Origin: Limnospira fusiformis SAG 85.79
GTDB lineage: Bacteria > Cyanobacteriota > Cyanobacteriia > Cyanobacteriales > Microcoleaceae
Reading direction: 5' to 3'
Length of the DNA: 64,000 nt
Assembly: GCF_012516315.1 (NCBI RefSeq)
Contig: NZ_CP051185.1
Span: 3,213,403 to 3,277,402 of the forward strand
Below, piece by piece: positions 1 through 8,528 of this stretch. Positions within the stretch are counted from its first letter, which is position 1, and every line of letters starts with the position of its first letter. The notes beneath the pieces were generated by a model that saw only the letters and a program-made list of their open reading frames with translations, did not search any database and had not been told where the DNA came from. The translations under genes and the position numbers were made by a program.

Positions 1-897
1 GTCAGGGGTGGGTTCTGTGTAGACGCAGCGCAGCCAGCGACCTTGATAGGCGGTGAACTGGGCGACGGGAAATTCTACGGGTAAATGCAAAATAATATCT
101 GATCCGCCTTGGGGGTTTCGACCCTGTTTGACTACATCTTGAAAACTGAAGCCTTGGCTTTCGTCGTCTGCTTCTGTCAGTAGGACTGATTGCCAGTATC
201 TCCCATTCCAGGCTTCCCAACGACGAGGGGGATGGTCGGGGTTTATCCCTGTGGGCGTGGCTGCTTGGCCTCTGACTGAGAGAGCGATGACGTTGCCTTC
301 AATGGTACTGTCAGGGTGAAAGACTAGGTAAAAACATTGCCCTGGTTCGGGGCGATCGCTAAACAACGACAGTTCTGGGCCAGACCATGTGCCATCTTCT
401 GTCCTCGTCCACCAGTTCGTTAACCGATCGCGCAACATTTTTGGGGTCTCTTCTGGGGTTTCAGCGTGCAGAATGTGTCCGATCAGGGGTCTGCCAATAA
501 CTAACGGGCGAGCCGTACTAAATACGATTGATTCCGCATCAGGTAGCCTAGTGGTCGCTATTTCGATGCCTTCGGGGATGGTATAGGCTTCGGGAAGATC
601 TGATACCAGATAAAAGGTGATTTCCGTTTGGGCGGGGTTGGGAGGCTGTAGGCGAATTCCTAGCAGTTCTAAAAATAGGACGTAGTTTCGCCTGGGAAGC
701 TGGTTGAAGCGACTCAGCATCTGGTCCATCAACCATGCAAACAGTTCCAGCAAGGTTATCCCTGGATCGCTGGGGTTGTAGTTACTCCACTCGGGACAAT
801 AGCGAGGGATTCTTAACAAGCATTCTTGCAGCAGATCCTCATAGGTCCGATCATCTAGGCTGGCTTTGGGAAGGTTGGGTAAAAAGTTGAATACCAT
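1..897 (-). CDS. Baseplate J-like protein, N-terminal 299 residues (cut by window edge)
   Basis: The frame is open from an ATG at 897 to base 1 with no stop, so the C-terminal part lies outside the window. The N-terminus (MVFNFLPNLPKASLDDRTYE) and the stretch SDPGITLLELFAWLMDQM are typical of putative baseplate assembly proteins related to gpJ of P2-type tails and to Afp11-like subunits of extracellular contractile injection systems. Such subunits build the wedges around the baseplate hub. It starts 6 bp after the stop of the gp25-like gene, so the two are co-transcribed. Family assignment is good; whether the whole cluster is a prophage tail or an injection system cannot be decided from this fragment. 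Confidence 0.75.
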   Translation of the reverse strand, partial: MVFNFLPNLPKASLDDRTYEDLLQECLLRIPRYCPEWSNYNPSDPGITLLELFAWLMDQMLSRFNQLPRRNYVLFLELLGIRLQPPNPAQTEITFYLVSDLPEAYTIPEGIEIATTRLPDAESIVFSTARPLVIGRPLIGHILHAETPEETPKMLRDRLTNWWTRTEDGTWSGPELSLFSDRPEPGQCFYLVFHPDSTIEGNVIALSVRGQAATPTGINPDHPPRRWEAWNGRYWQSVLLTEADDESQGFSFQDVVKQGRNPQGGSDIILHLPVEFPVAQFTAYQGRWLRCVYTEPTPD

Positions 898-903
898 GGC
901 AGC

Positions 904-1314
904 TTATTCCGGCTCTTTTTGCAGATAGAAAGGATAGACTAGGCTCCTCTTATCTTCACTGGGTTTGAGACTATAGTTAATCACTAAATCTACTCTCCCA
1001 CCATCGGGGTCGGGAATCGCTTCTACGTCTCTCAGCATGATGCGCGGTTCCCACTGTTCTAAGGCTTCTTGCACGAAGATTCGCATTAACATCAGGGTTT
1101 CCGAGTTGATTGGTGCAAAGCTGAGTTCCCACAAACGACAGCCGAACTCTGGCCGGTTGACTCGCTCCCCAATATTGGTCATCAAAATTAGTAAGATCGA
1201 CTCTCGGACGTTGCGATCGCCTGCACTCAAAGCCCAATTGCCTTGCTGATTTACGAACAGTGGAAAAGCCAATCCTTGACCTATATGCGCCGGGAAACGG
1301 GGTTGATTAATCAT
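904..1314 (-). CDS. gp25/gpW-like baseplate wedge protein
   Basis: This 136-residue protein has the gp25-like fold signature: an N-terminal FPLFVNQQGN segment, then VRESILLILMTNIGERVNRPEFGC, in which the short stretch TNIGERVNRPEFGC is the family hallmark, and a C-terminal beta strand region (GGRVDLVINYSL). In T4-like tails and contractile injection systems gp25 clips baseplate wedge to sheath and starts sheath polymerisation. Length is normal for the family. It is the first gene of a leftward operon, followed after 6 bp by the gpJ-like gene. The start ATG at 1314 has only a weak purine-rich leader (CCCAGGAATTTG). No sheath, tube or spike genes are in view, as they would lie left of the window. 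Confidence 0.8.
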   Translation of the reverse strand: MINQPRFPAHIGQGLAFPLFVNQQGNWALSAGDRNVRESILLILMTNIGERVNRPEFGCRLWELSFAPINSETLMLMRIFVQEALEQWEPRIMLRDVEAIPDPDGGRVDLVINYSLKPSEDKRSLVYPFYLQKEPE

Positions 1315-1665
1315 CTGAATTGTCTCAAATTCCTGGGGTCAATGTTTTCGGGGTTAATAGTTTTTAAAAGTAGAGTATATTCAAGTGGCTTTCAATCGCC
1401 TATTAAGTTATGATAATCCTAAAATACGGCAATTGATGAATCGTCAAATTTCCTGGTTTTAACCACCAGGCAGTTTGATAACTGATTCCTGCTTCTTTTC
1501 TGGGTTCTGACAGTTCCCGCGTCCGTATGTTATCAGATATGACTATATCTGAACTATATCCTTATTGAAACTTTACAACACCACAGCATAGAGGCTTATA
1601 GTCCCAGGGGCTACAAATTTTGAGCCTGTACAGCCTTAAATTCCCCCCAGGTCCACTTGAACGCC
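1315..1665. other. Intergenic region upstream of the baseplate operon
   Basis: No open frame of more than about 13 codons is convincing here. The only structure I see is a perfect 7-bp inverted repeat, CAGATAT-GACT-ATATCTG, at 1534-1551. It lies about 220 bp upstream of the gp25-like start and could be an operator or a simple hairpin. Its role is unknown. Confidence 0.3.
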
Positions 1666-2610
1666 TCAGCTATAATATCGCTGGGTGGTTTTGGTTTGTG
1701 GTGTATCGTGTTTCCAGATGAAATCAGCTATATTTGTGGGTAGACTGTCTTGGTGGGGAGATTGAAATAAAACCGATCGCTGAACGATATTGGCATCAGC
1801 TAATCGTCTTTCCACGCGGGAGGGGATGCCATAGTTGTAGACTACATGACCCTTTCCGACAATAACTACCACGGTAAAGTCTGGGTTAGCTTGGACAAAA
1901 TTGGCGATCGCATCAGCCATCGTTTCATCCCAAAGAACTTGGGCTTCCACAAAGCGATCGAACCCGCCCTCACTGCCTTGATGTTGGTGTTGCCTATAGA
2001 CATTGTAGAGCATTTGCCGATAGTTTTCATTATCCGTCTTGATTTCCTCAATGGGGGGAATGTAGCGTTTGTGTTCAGTTTGTAGGCTGGCTAACCCCCC
2101 CGCCGCCACTTGTCGCGTCACCTCCGTGGGGGTATTAATGGCTAAAACCGGAAGTTGATTCTCCCGCGCAAATCTAACAATGGGGGCGTAATATTTCCAG
2201 GGAAAACCCCAACGTTGCAGATATTCCGTGTCCCGGACCAGTTGGGTTTCTGAGATCTCCCCCGCTAAATATTGATCTATCACTGACTGATAGGGACGCT
2301 GGAACATTTCCATGGCGATCGCTATTTGGGGATTGTGCTGATGCAATATTTGCAAAATCTCGAATTGGGCTTGATGGTCCAGGGTGTTGTCGTGGGTTTC
2401 CCCCAGATAGATGATGTTAGCCGTTTTGAGAGATTCTAAAATCTTTTGGCGATCGGACGAACTGACAGAAGCCGCGCGCGGAAACTCTGCTAAAGCCGGG
2501 GAGGATGGATACATAGTTGATAGTAGGGGAAACACCAAAAACAGTCCCAGGGAACAGGTGCAGAATCGAGTAATCAGTTGGACTTTCAGGATATTATGCT
2601 TTTTATACAT
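1666..2610 (-). CDS. ChaN-like (haem-binding Tiki superfamily) exported protein
   Basis: The protein carries the ChaN/DUF399 pattern: IIYLGETHDN near residue 60, AMEMFQRPYQ, a WGFPWKYYAPI segment, ending in VVIVGKGHVVYNYGIP with a conserved GxGH. E. coli-type ChaN proteins bind haem and are iron-regulated; the superfamily also contains TIKI proteases, so the exact activity is uncertain. I prefer the ATG at 2610 over the one at 2640, because it gives a short Lys-rich start (MYKKHNILKV), a hydrophobic core and an ALA-EF cleavage site, a normal signal peptide. It therefore probably acts in the periplasm or outer membrane. It stands alone, with no iron-uptake neighbours. Confidence 0.75.
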   Translation of the reverse strand: MYKKHNILKVQLITRFCTCSLGLFLVFPLLSTMYPSSPALAEFPRAASVSSSDRQKILESLKTANIIYLGETHDNTLDHQAQFEILQILHQHNPQIAIAMEMFQRPYQSVIDQYLAGEISETQLVRDTEYLQRWGFPWKYYAPIVRFARENQLPVLAINTPTEVTRQVAAGGLASLQTEHKRYIPPIEEIKTDNENYRQMLYNVYRQHQHQGSEGGFDRFVEAQVLWDETMADAIANFVQANPDFTVVVIVGKGHVVYNYGIPSRVERRLADANIVQRSVLFQSPHQDSLPTNIADFIWKHDTPQTKTTQRYYS

Positions 2611-2857
2611 TTTTTGGATGTGGTAAGTGCATATAAACAAAAAATCTGTAGCCTAGGCTACAAAATTACCAAAAATAAAGACTTAGGCTGAGTTTATGGT
2701 ATTTAATAAATAGTGTAGCAATAGATTTTCGTCATTTCGATAATCTTGACATAAGTATAACTCCCCATTTTCAACTGATAAGTTGCGGTTTGGGGAGTCA
2801 GTTTGTCTTCACATATAAACAGAATAAATTTTCATCAAAATACCCTGTTATCAATGG

Positions 2858-3034
2858 TTACCTTTTTTGGTGATATCTACCATTTTTATGAATATCACTA
2901 ATGGGGTGGTTAGCGCGCAATGCAGCCATAAGCTGAGGTTTGACGGCTTTCACCCACTGGTCAAAGTCAAAATTTTGATCATGGTTAGAATTAGGGAGAG
3001 TCGTGTGGTTGCGGTCAGTGCGGGTGGTACTCAT
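2858..3034 (-). CDS. Small protein, 58 aa, function unknown
   Basis: An ATG at 3034 opens a 58-codon frame ending in TAA at 2858. The product begins MSTTRTDRNHTTLPNSNHDQ and has a central segment FDQWVKAVKPQLMAALR, likely a short amphipathic helix, then a basic tail (YHQKR). I recall short cyanobacterial proteins with a similar FDxWxxxVxxQxxxxL motif, but cannot confirm it without a search. There is no signal peptide or membrane segment. It sits alone between the chaN-like gene and guaB3. No strong ribosome-binding site is visible, so it could still be a chance frame. Confidence 0.45.
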   Translation of the reverse strand: MSTTRTDRNHTTLPNSNHDQNFDFDQWVKAVKPQLMAALRANHPISDIHKNGRYHQKR

Positions 3035-3275
3035 AGGGATAGCTTATCAAGAGAAAAGATTGACTTATAATTAGCCTAGCGATATATCCCCAAATATTCA
3101 ATACTAAATGCAAAACTTAACCCAAAATTAATCTGTGAAGAGTGGTAAGGATGGGTTGTAGCCGGGGGGACTAGGAGGAGTGAGCCGGGGTCAGGTGAGA
3201 TTTCCTGGTTGATATGCGCCACCAATTTTGATAATTTGATAGGCTAACTAAATAGTGTTAGGAACCTGTAAAGAA

Positions 3276-4439
3276 GTGGATATTGTAATTGGGCGTGGCA
3301 AAAAGGCTCGTCGAGCATACGGAATTGATGAAATTGCCCTAGTTCCTGGCCATCGAACCCTTGATCCAAGTTTAGCGGATACCAGTTGGACTATTGGCAA
3401 TATTAACCGAGAAATTCCGATTATTGCTAGTGCCATGGATAGCGTGGTAGACGTGAATATGGCGGTGAAACTGAGCCAAATCGGTGCGTTGGGGGTTCTG
3501 AACTTAGAGGGTATCCAGACCCGTTATGAAGATCCCAACCCGATTTTAGATCGGATTGCCTCGGTGGGAAAAACGGAGTTTGTGACCTTGATGCAAGAAC
3601 TCTATGCTGAACCGATTAAGCCGGAACTGATTAAAAAACGGATTGCCGAAATTAAGGCTCAGGGCGGTATTGCGGCGGTTAGTGCTACTCCAGCCGGAGC
3701 CAGTAAATATGGCGGTACTGTTGCTGAAGCGGGAGCAGACTTATTTTTTGTACAAGCTACGGTGGTTTCAACGGCTTTTCTGTCCCCGGAATCGGTGACT
3801 CCCTTAGATTTGGCTCAGTTTTGTGCAAATATGCCTATCCCGGTGATTTTAGGTAACTGTGTCACATTAGAGGTGGCGCTCAACCTAATGAAAGCCGGAG
3901 CGGCGGGAATATTGGTAGGTATTGGACCGGGTGCGGCTTGTACTTCTCGTGGTGTGTTAGGGGTGGGAGTTCCCCAGGCGACGGCGGTGGCTGATTGTGC
4001 TGCGGCTCGTGATGATTTTTATCAGGAAACTGGGCGTTATGTTTCTGTGATTGCTGATGGAGGATTAATTACTGGGGGCGATATCTGTAAGTGTATTGCT
4101 TGCGGTGCTGATGGTGTGATGATTGGCTCTCCCTTTGCTCGTGCTGAAGAATCTCCAGGACGGGGATTTCACTGGGGTATGGCTACTCCTAGTCCTGTGC
4201 TTCCCAGGGGAACACGGATTCAGGTGGGTTCTACGGGAACATTAGAGCAAATTCTCCGGGGTCCGGCTCAGTTGGATGATGGGACACACAACCTGCTGGG
4301 AGCTTTAAAAACGAGTATGGGAACTTTGGGAGCGAAGACTATCAAAGAAATGCAGCAGGTAGAGGTGGTGATTGCTCCCTCGCTGTTGACTGAGGGTAAG
4401 GTCTATCAAAAGGCACAACAATTGGGAATGGGTAAGTAG
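3276..4439 (+). CDS. guaB3: GuaB3-type IMP dehydrogenase-related protein
   Basis: This is a 387-residue TIM-barrel enzyme of the IMP dehydrogenase/GMP reductase superfamily. It has IIASAMDSVVD near the N-terminus, the phosphate-binding and catalytic loop GIGPGAACTSRGVLGVGVPQ with its Cys, and VIADGGLITGGDICKC. There are no CBS domains, as usual for the GuaB3 subgroup of cyanobacteria and actinobacteria. The likely reaction is NAD-dependent oxidation of IMP to XMP in guanine nucleotide synthesis. The GTG at 3276 gives the usual start (MDIVIGRGKKARRAYG) and length, whereas the upstream in-frame GTG at 3255 adds seven atypical residues. AGGA lies about 12 nt before the chosen start. It is a single gene. 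Confidence 0.9.
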   Translation: MDIVIGRGKKARRAYGIDEIALVPGHRTLDPSLADTSWTIGNINREIPIIASAMDSVVDVNMAVKLSQIGALGVLNLEGIQTRYEDPNPILDRIASVGKTEFVTLMQELYAEPIKPELIKKRIAEIKAQGGIAAVSATPAGASKYGGTVAEAGADLFFVQATVVSTAFLSPESVTPLDLAQFCANMPIPVILGNCVTLEVALNLMKAGAAGILVGIGPGAACTSRGVLGVGVPQATAVADCAAARDDFYQETGRYVSVIADGGLITGGDICKCIACGADGVMIGSPFARAEESPGRGFHWGMATPSPVLPRGTRIQVGSTGTLEQILRGPAQLDDGTHNLLGALKTSMGTLGAKTIKEMQQVEVVIAPSLLTEGKVYQKAQQLGMGK

Positions 4440-4807
4440 CAATTATTGGGCTTTCTGTACCCGACTGGCTGATTTTTCCGGGGGGTGGTCTGATTAAGTA
4501 TCGTAAAATTTAGTGTTACCCACTGGAATTATTTGCGAAAAAGTGCCACAATAGAAGTGGCGGAGACAAATGTTTCCGTTCACTCCTCACACCACACTCC
4601 GCCTGGACCTACGGTTCGGGCGGTTTCTTAATTGGGTAATCGTTTAGGTTAGCCAAAATTTTTGGCGATCGCCTGATATGATTAACTTCGATATGCTGTA
4701 GTCTTTTGTACAGCCTGGTATCAGAACCATCGGGACAAAATTGCTAATTCTGCCCCAGTTGGTTTGGTGGTAGAATGATTTACGATTTAGATTAAGGATT
4801 GGAAGGA
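4440..4807. other. Intergenic region between guaB3 and trxA
   Basis: Besides the terminator-like hairpin at 4599-4633, the stretch holds a near-perfect palindrome GCCAAAA-T-TTTTGGC at 4652-4666 directly followed by a HIP1-containing GGCGATCGCC. The AT-rich part just before 4808 presumably holds the trxA promoter. I see no further open frame. Confidence 0.4.
4599..4633 (+). terminator. Probable intrinsic terminator after guaB3
   Basis: Two stacked helices, CCGCC/GGCGG enclosing GGACC/GGTTC (one G-T pair) around a TAC loop, are followed by TTTCTTAATT. The shape fits a rho-independent terminator about 160 bp after the guaB3 stop. The T-tract is imperfect. Confidence 0.5.
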
Positions 4808-5131
4808 ATGTCAACAGCCGTAGAAGTTACTGATAGCACCTTTGAGCAGGATGTACTGGAAAGCGAACTTCCGGTGCTGGTGGATTTCTGGGCTCCCTGG
4901 TGTGGCCCGTGTCGCATGGTCGCCCCTGTAGTTGAGGAAATTGCAGAGCAGTACGATGGACAGATTAAAGTTGTTAAGCTCAATACCGATGAAAATCCCC
5001 AGGTAGCAAGCCAATATGGAATTCGCAGTATTCCCACATTAATGATCTTTAAAGGCGGCCAGAAGGTCGATATGGTGGTGGGAGCGGTTCCTAAAAGTAC
5101 CCTTGCTAATACATTAGAAAAGTACCTTTAA
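4808..5131 (+). CDS. trxA: Thioredoxin
   Basis: A 107-residue thioredoxin with the classical active site WCGPC (Cys32 and Cys35) in [16 protein letters not shown], the buried Asp26, and the cis-proline loop [10 protein letters not shown]. It reduces protein disulfides in the cytosol with electrons from ferredoxin- or NADPH-thioredoxin reductase. The ATG at 4808 is chosen over an in-frame TTG at 4799 because it starts the canonical N-terminus (MSTAVEVTD) and has AAGGA about 9 nt upstream. It is monocistronic, with long spacers on both sides. Confidence 0.95.
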   Translation: MSTAVEVTDSTFEQDVLESELPVLVDFWAPWCGPCRMVAPVVEEIAEQYDGQIKVVKLNTDENPQVASQYGIRSIPTLMIFKGGQKVDMVVGAVPKSTLANTLEKYL

Positions 5132-5499
5132 ACCATGGGCTAGACCCGAAACTTGAGATTAAGGGCTTTATATGTGATAGGCTCCCAAAGAATCAGGTTT
5201 GAGCGGGATTAAAGGTTCTCCAACCTATCTCGACCCCTAATTAATGCGCGTAAGGTGTTACGGAAATTTCCCGCCATGAGGCAAACTATCCCTATCCTAC
5301 CTGCACCATTAGTCAAGGCGGCGGGAGTGTCAATAAATAAAAAGCCTGTCTGTCAGGTCCAAGGTGGAGAGTCGGCAAGCGGGTTGTCCCGCCTGCCCCT
5401 TTTCCTGGAATTTTCAGCTATGATTGGTGGAATTTTGTAGATAGATAGCCCGGTCAAACTGCGAATATAGGGCGAATTGTTGTCAGTTGTTCTGATTTT
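5132..5499. other. Intergenic region between trxA and the LOG gene, with GC-rich hairpin
   Basis: A stem of 9 pairs in 10, GGCAAGCGGG/CCCGCCTGCC with a TTGT loop, spans 5374-5397 and is followed by CCTTTTCC. It may terminate trxA transcription but lies 240 bp downstream and its T-tract is weak. A frame at 5255-5440 has no recognisable content. Confidence 0.35.
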
Positions 5500-6567
5500 A
5501 TGAATGCTTCTGGAAATGGAGATACGCTGGCATCTCTCAAGAGAGAGATTAACGAACTCATTGATGAGCTACCGGAATTAAAGCACGAAAAATGGATTTT
5601 GCGATCGCTTTCTAGCCTGGTGCGTATAGCACAATCGGAGATTGAGTCCTTGGACTGGAAAATTCTCTCGGCTGCTGTGTTGGATATGGAACAGGGATTT
5701 GAGATTTTTTATCCTTATCGCCATGTTCGCAAAATCTGCATTTTTGGTTCGGCGAGAACTTCACCAAAAGCCCCAGAATATGATATGGCGGTAGAGTTAG
5801 CGCGTTCGATGACTCAGCAGGGATTTATGGTGCTAACAGGCGCTGGCGGCGGAATTATGGAAGCGGCTAATTTGGGCGCGGGTGCAGAGCGATCGTTTGG
5901 TTTAAATATCAAACTCCCCTTTGAGCAGTTTTCTAATCCCTACATTGAGGGAGATCCTAAGCTGATTAAGTTTAAGTATTTTTTCACCCGCAAATTGTTT
6001 TTTCTGCGCGAAAGTGACGCTTTGGCTATGTTTCCGGGTGGTTTTGGCACTTTGGACGAAACTTTTGAGGGTTTGACTTTGGCTCAAACGGGAAAGTTTG
6101 GCCCGGCTCCGGTGATTTTGATTGACCATCCGGGGGGAGATTATTGGTATGATTGGCAAGAATTTGTCAGAAAACAGCTTTTGCGACGGGGTTTGATTTC
6201 CCAGGATGACCCTAGTATCTACACGATTACAGATAGTTTGGCTGTAGCAGAGGCGGCGATCGCTGATTTTTACCAGGTGTATCACTCTAGTCGCTATGTG
6301 GGGGATTTATTTGTGATGCGCCTAAATTGTGAACTGAGTGATGAACAGGTAGAATATCTTAATCAAGATTTTCAGGATATTCTCTCGCGGGGACGCATAG
6401 AAAAAAGCCCCGCCCTTCCCAAGGAATTAGGAGATGAAACGGAACATCTACCCCGCTTAGTTTTTTATTTTAATCAACGGGACGTGGGGCGTTTATATCT
6501 TATGATTGCTGCTATCAATAAGATGGGGCAAAATTTACCAGGTGCATCTCATCCTGAACAGAAGTAG
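5500..6567 (+). CDS. LOG family (Rossmann-fold) protein
   Basis: A 355-residue protein with both LOG-family motifs: TGAGGGIMEAANLGA and FPGGFGTLDETFE (the PGGxGTxxE signature). The fold occurs in cytokinin-releasing phosphoribohydrolases (Lonely Guy) and was formerly annotated as lysine decarboxylase, which is a misnomer. The likely activity is cleavage of a nucleoside 5'-monophosphate to base and ribose 5-phosphate, but the substrate is unknown. Relative to plant LOG it has about 80 extra N-terminal and 60 extra C-terminal residues, a long form I associate with cyanobacteria. It converges with the response regulator gene, with 20 bp between stops. Confidence 0.8.
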   Translation: MNASGNGDTLASLKREINELIDELPELKHEKWILRSLSSLVRIAQSEIESLDWKILSAAVLDMEQGFEIFYPYRHVRKICIFGSARTSPKAPEYDMAVELARSMTQQGFMVLTGAGGGIMEAANLGAGAERSFGLNIKLPFEQFSNPYIEGDPKLIKFKYFFTRKLFFLRESDALAMFPGGFGTLDETFEGLTLAQTGKFGPAPVILIDHPGGDYWYDWQEFVRKQLLRRGLISQDDPSIYTITDSLAVAEAAIADFYQVYHSSRYVGDLFVMRLNCELSDEQVEYLNQDFQDILSRGRIEKSPALPKELGDETEHLPRLVFYFNQRDVGRLYLMIAAINKMGQNLPGASHPEQK

Positions 6568-6587
6568 TCAGGGGAGGCCAAGAAAAA

Positions 6588-7271
6588 CTAATTCCCAAAT
6601 CGATATCCTTTTCCATAGACAGTGTGGACGAGGGGGACTTCGTTGGGTAGTTCGATTTTGCGCCGCAGGAGGCGAATTTGAGCGGCTAGGACGTTGCTGC
6701 TGGGTTTTTTATCTGTTTCTCCCCATAGGTGTTGGTGAATTTCGGTGTGGGTGAGGAGTTGTCCGGGGTGGCGCATGAGATACTCTAGTAATTGGCTTTC
6801 CTTTTCTGATAATTCGATCGCTCTTTGTCCACGATAGGCTAATTGAGTTTCACAATCGAATTGCAGATCACCGAATTCTAGGCGGTTAGAGGTGACTGCG
6901 ACATCTAAAATAGGAGGGCGACGCAATAGCGCCCTGACTCTGGCTAGTAGTTCCCGCAGTTCAAAGGGTTTAACTAAATAGTCGTCTGCGCCTGCGTCTA
7001 GTCCTTTTACCCGGTCGTCTAGGGTATCTTTGGCGGTGAGAAATAGTATGGGGGTGCGGTTTTGCTGCGATCGCAATTGGGCGCAAATTTCTAATCCTGA
7101 TTGATGGGGTAACATCCAATCAAGAATCAATAGGTCATAGTGATGGTTTTGGGCGAGGGTCCCGGCTTGTATACCTTCATAAGCCTTATCGACTGTATAA
7201 CCTTCTCGACTGAGGGCGCGACTGAGGGAATTGGTTAATTCCACTTCATCATCTACAAGTAGAATCCGCAT
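6588..7271 (-). CDS. OmpR/PhoB-family response regulator (RppA-like)
   Basis: A receiver domain (residues 1-115) with the acidic pocket VDDE (7-9), phospho-acceptor Asp51 (LLILDWMLP), the Thr of LFLTAKD and the Lys of YLVKPF, joined to a C-terminal winged-helix DNA-binding domain (about 130-225; SSNVLAAQIRLLRRKIE, VYGKGYRF). The sequence most resembles the cyanobacterial RppA/NrsR group, which acts with a redox- or metal-responsive kinase. No kinase gene is adjacent, so the partner is unknown. The 256 bp upstream to hisG holds divergent promoters. Confidence 0.85.
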   Translation of the reverse strand: MRILLVDDEVELTNSLSRALSREGYTVDKAYEGIQAGTLAQNHHYDLLILDWMLPHQSGLEICAQLRSQQNRTPILFLTAKDTLDDRVKGLDAGADDYLVKPFELRELLARVRALLRRPPILDVAVTSNRLEFGDLQFDCETQLAYRGQRAIELSEKESQLLEYLMRHPGQLLTHTEIHQHLWGETDKKPSSNVLAAQIRLLRRKIELPNEVPLVHTVYGKGYRFGN

Positions 7272-7527
7272 GAATATTAAGCTAAATTTGTTGACATATT
7301 GACGTACTCACGGCGCTAAAGCAGCGGTGATTCTGGGCGACTCATAGCAACTCGCCTCATGGTTTCGGGTCTAGGTCTCCCTGTCAACCCCAAAACAGTA
7401 CATGGGGAAGGAAGAGGAAAAGGGTCTTTGAGGGCGAGGCTGCAACGGAAAGATTTAATAAGATTGTATCAATATTGTTCCAGTAAGGTTAAGCTAACTC
7501 ATGGTTAAATAAATTTCCGAAGTTATT

Positions 7528-8172
7528 ATGATTACTGTTGCACTTCCTAAAGGCGCTTTACTGAAAGATAGTATTGGTTTGTTCAAAGGGGTTGGACTGG
7601 ATTTTAGCGCTTTTCTGGATTCGGCTAATCGCCAATTACAGATTGAAGATCCGACAAAAACGGCTAAGGCTTTGCTGGTACGAGCCCAGGATGTGCCTGT
7701 TTATGTAGAATATGGTCAGGCGCAATTGGGGATTGTGGGCTATGATGTTCTGCGGGAAAAAGGTTCTCAGGTGGCTTCTGTGGTTGATCTCCAATTCGGA
7801 GGATGTCGGATGTCGGTAGCTGTGAAAAAATCTAGCCCCTATAGTCGTCCGGTCCAACTCCCCCCCCATAGCCGAGTTGCTTCTAAGTTTGTTCACTGTG
7901 CGAGTGAATATTTTGAGAGCATTGATTTACCTGTGGAGATTATACCACTTTATGGGTCGGTTGAATTAGGGCCGATTACGGGAATGTCTGAGGCGATCGT
8001 GGATTTGGTGTCAACGGGTCGCACGCTACAGGAAAATGGCTTAGTGGAAATTGAGGTGTTGTTTCAAAGTACGGCTCAACTGATTGCTCATCCCCTCAGC
8101 TATCGGTTAAATTCTGATGGTTTAAATGAGTTGATTGCACAAGTGCGATCGCAGATTTTGGTAGCTGTCTAA
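7528..8172 (+). CDS. hisG: ATP phosphoribosyltransferase, short form
   Basis: A 214-residue HisG that starts [16 protein letters not shown] and carries the PRPP/AMP-binding patterns GIVGYDVL and [15 protein letters not shown]. It catalyses the first step of histidine synthesis, ATP plus PRPP to phosphoribosyl-ATP. The length shows the short form, which lacks the C-terminal regulatory domain and normally needs the HisRS-like subunit HisZ; hisZ is not in the window. It is a single gene. Confidence 0.93.
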   Translation: MITVALPKGALLKDSIGLFKGVGLDFSAFLDSANRQLQIEDPTKTAKALLVRAQDVPVYVEYGQAQLGIVGYDVLREKGSQVASVVDLQFGGCRMSVAVKKSSPYSRPVQLPPHSRVASKFVHCASEYFESIDLPVEIIPLYGSVELGPITGMSEAIVDLVSTGRTLQENGLVEIEVLFQSTAQLIAHPLSYRLNSDGLNELIAQVRSQILVAV

Positions 8173-8528
8173 TCACTGAGCATTACTCACAGTTTACTCA
8201 CAGTTTACTCACAGTGCGATCGCATACGTGGGGATGGTTTACGAGGTTGAGTGAATCGTGATTAGTTGTTGAGAAACCCTGACTAACTACCTGGGAGTAA
8301 CAATAGTGTATTTCCCCCAGGGACTACGGGAGTGCATAGTCAGGGAAAACCATAACCACTGGCGGGTCAGGTTAGTTAAGAAAAACTTAATCTTCACCTG
8401 ATCAAAAATGTGGTATAAATGATTGTATAAGCCATAGTTTATGGAATCCCTAAAACTACCAACTCCCCACAGGTGTCGGTATTATGGCTATTATTCGGTG
8501 CAATATTTATCATGAGGAGTCGTAAAAA
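8173..8528. promoter_or_regulatory. Intergenic region with short direct repeats and an interrupted palindrome
   Basis: Just after hisG, TACTCACAGT occurs three times in a row (8184-8214). At 8367-8401 an interrupted palindrome, TCAGGT-tag-TTAAG-aaaaa-CTTAA-tcttc-ACCTGA, lies about 130 bp before the next gene and may be an operator or a hairpin in its leader. GAGGAG at 8514-8519 is a good ribosome-binding site for the ATG at 8529. Confidence 0.4.

Noticed and set aside
5255..5440. A 61-codon frame between trxA and the LOG gene
   Set aside because: It spans the GC-rich hairpin, has no recognisable content and no good ribosome-binding site.
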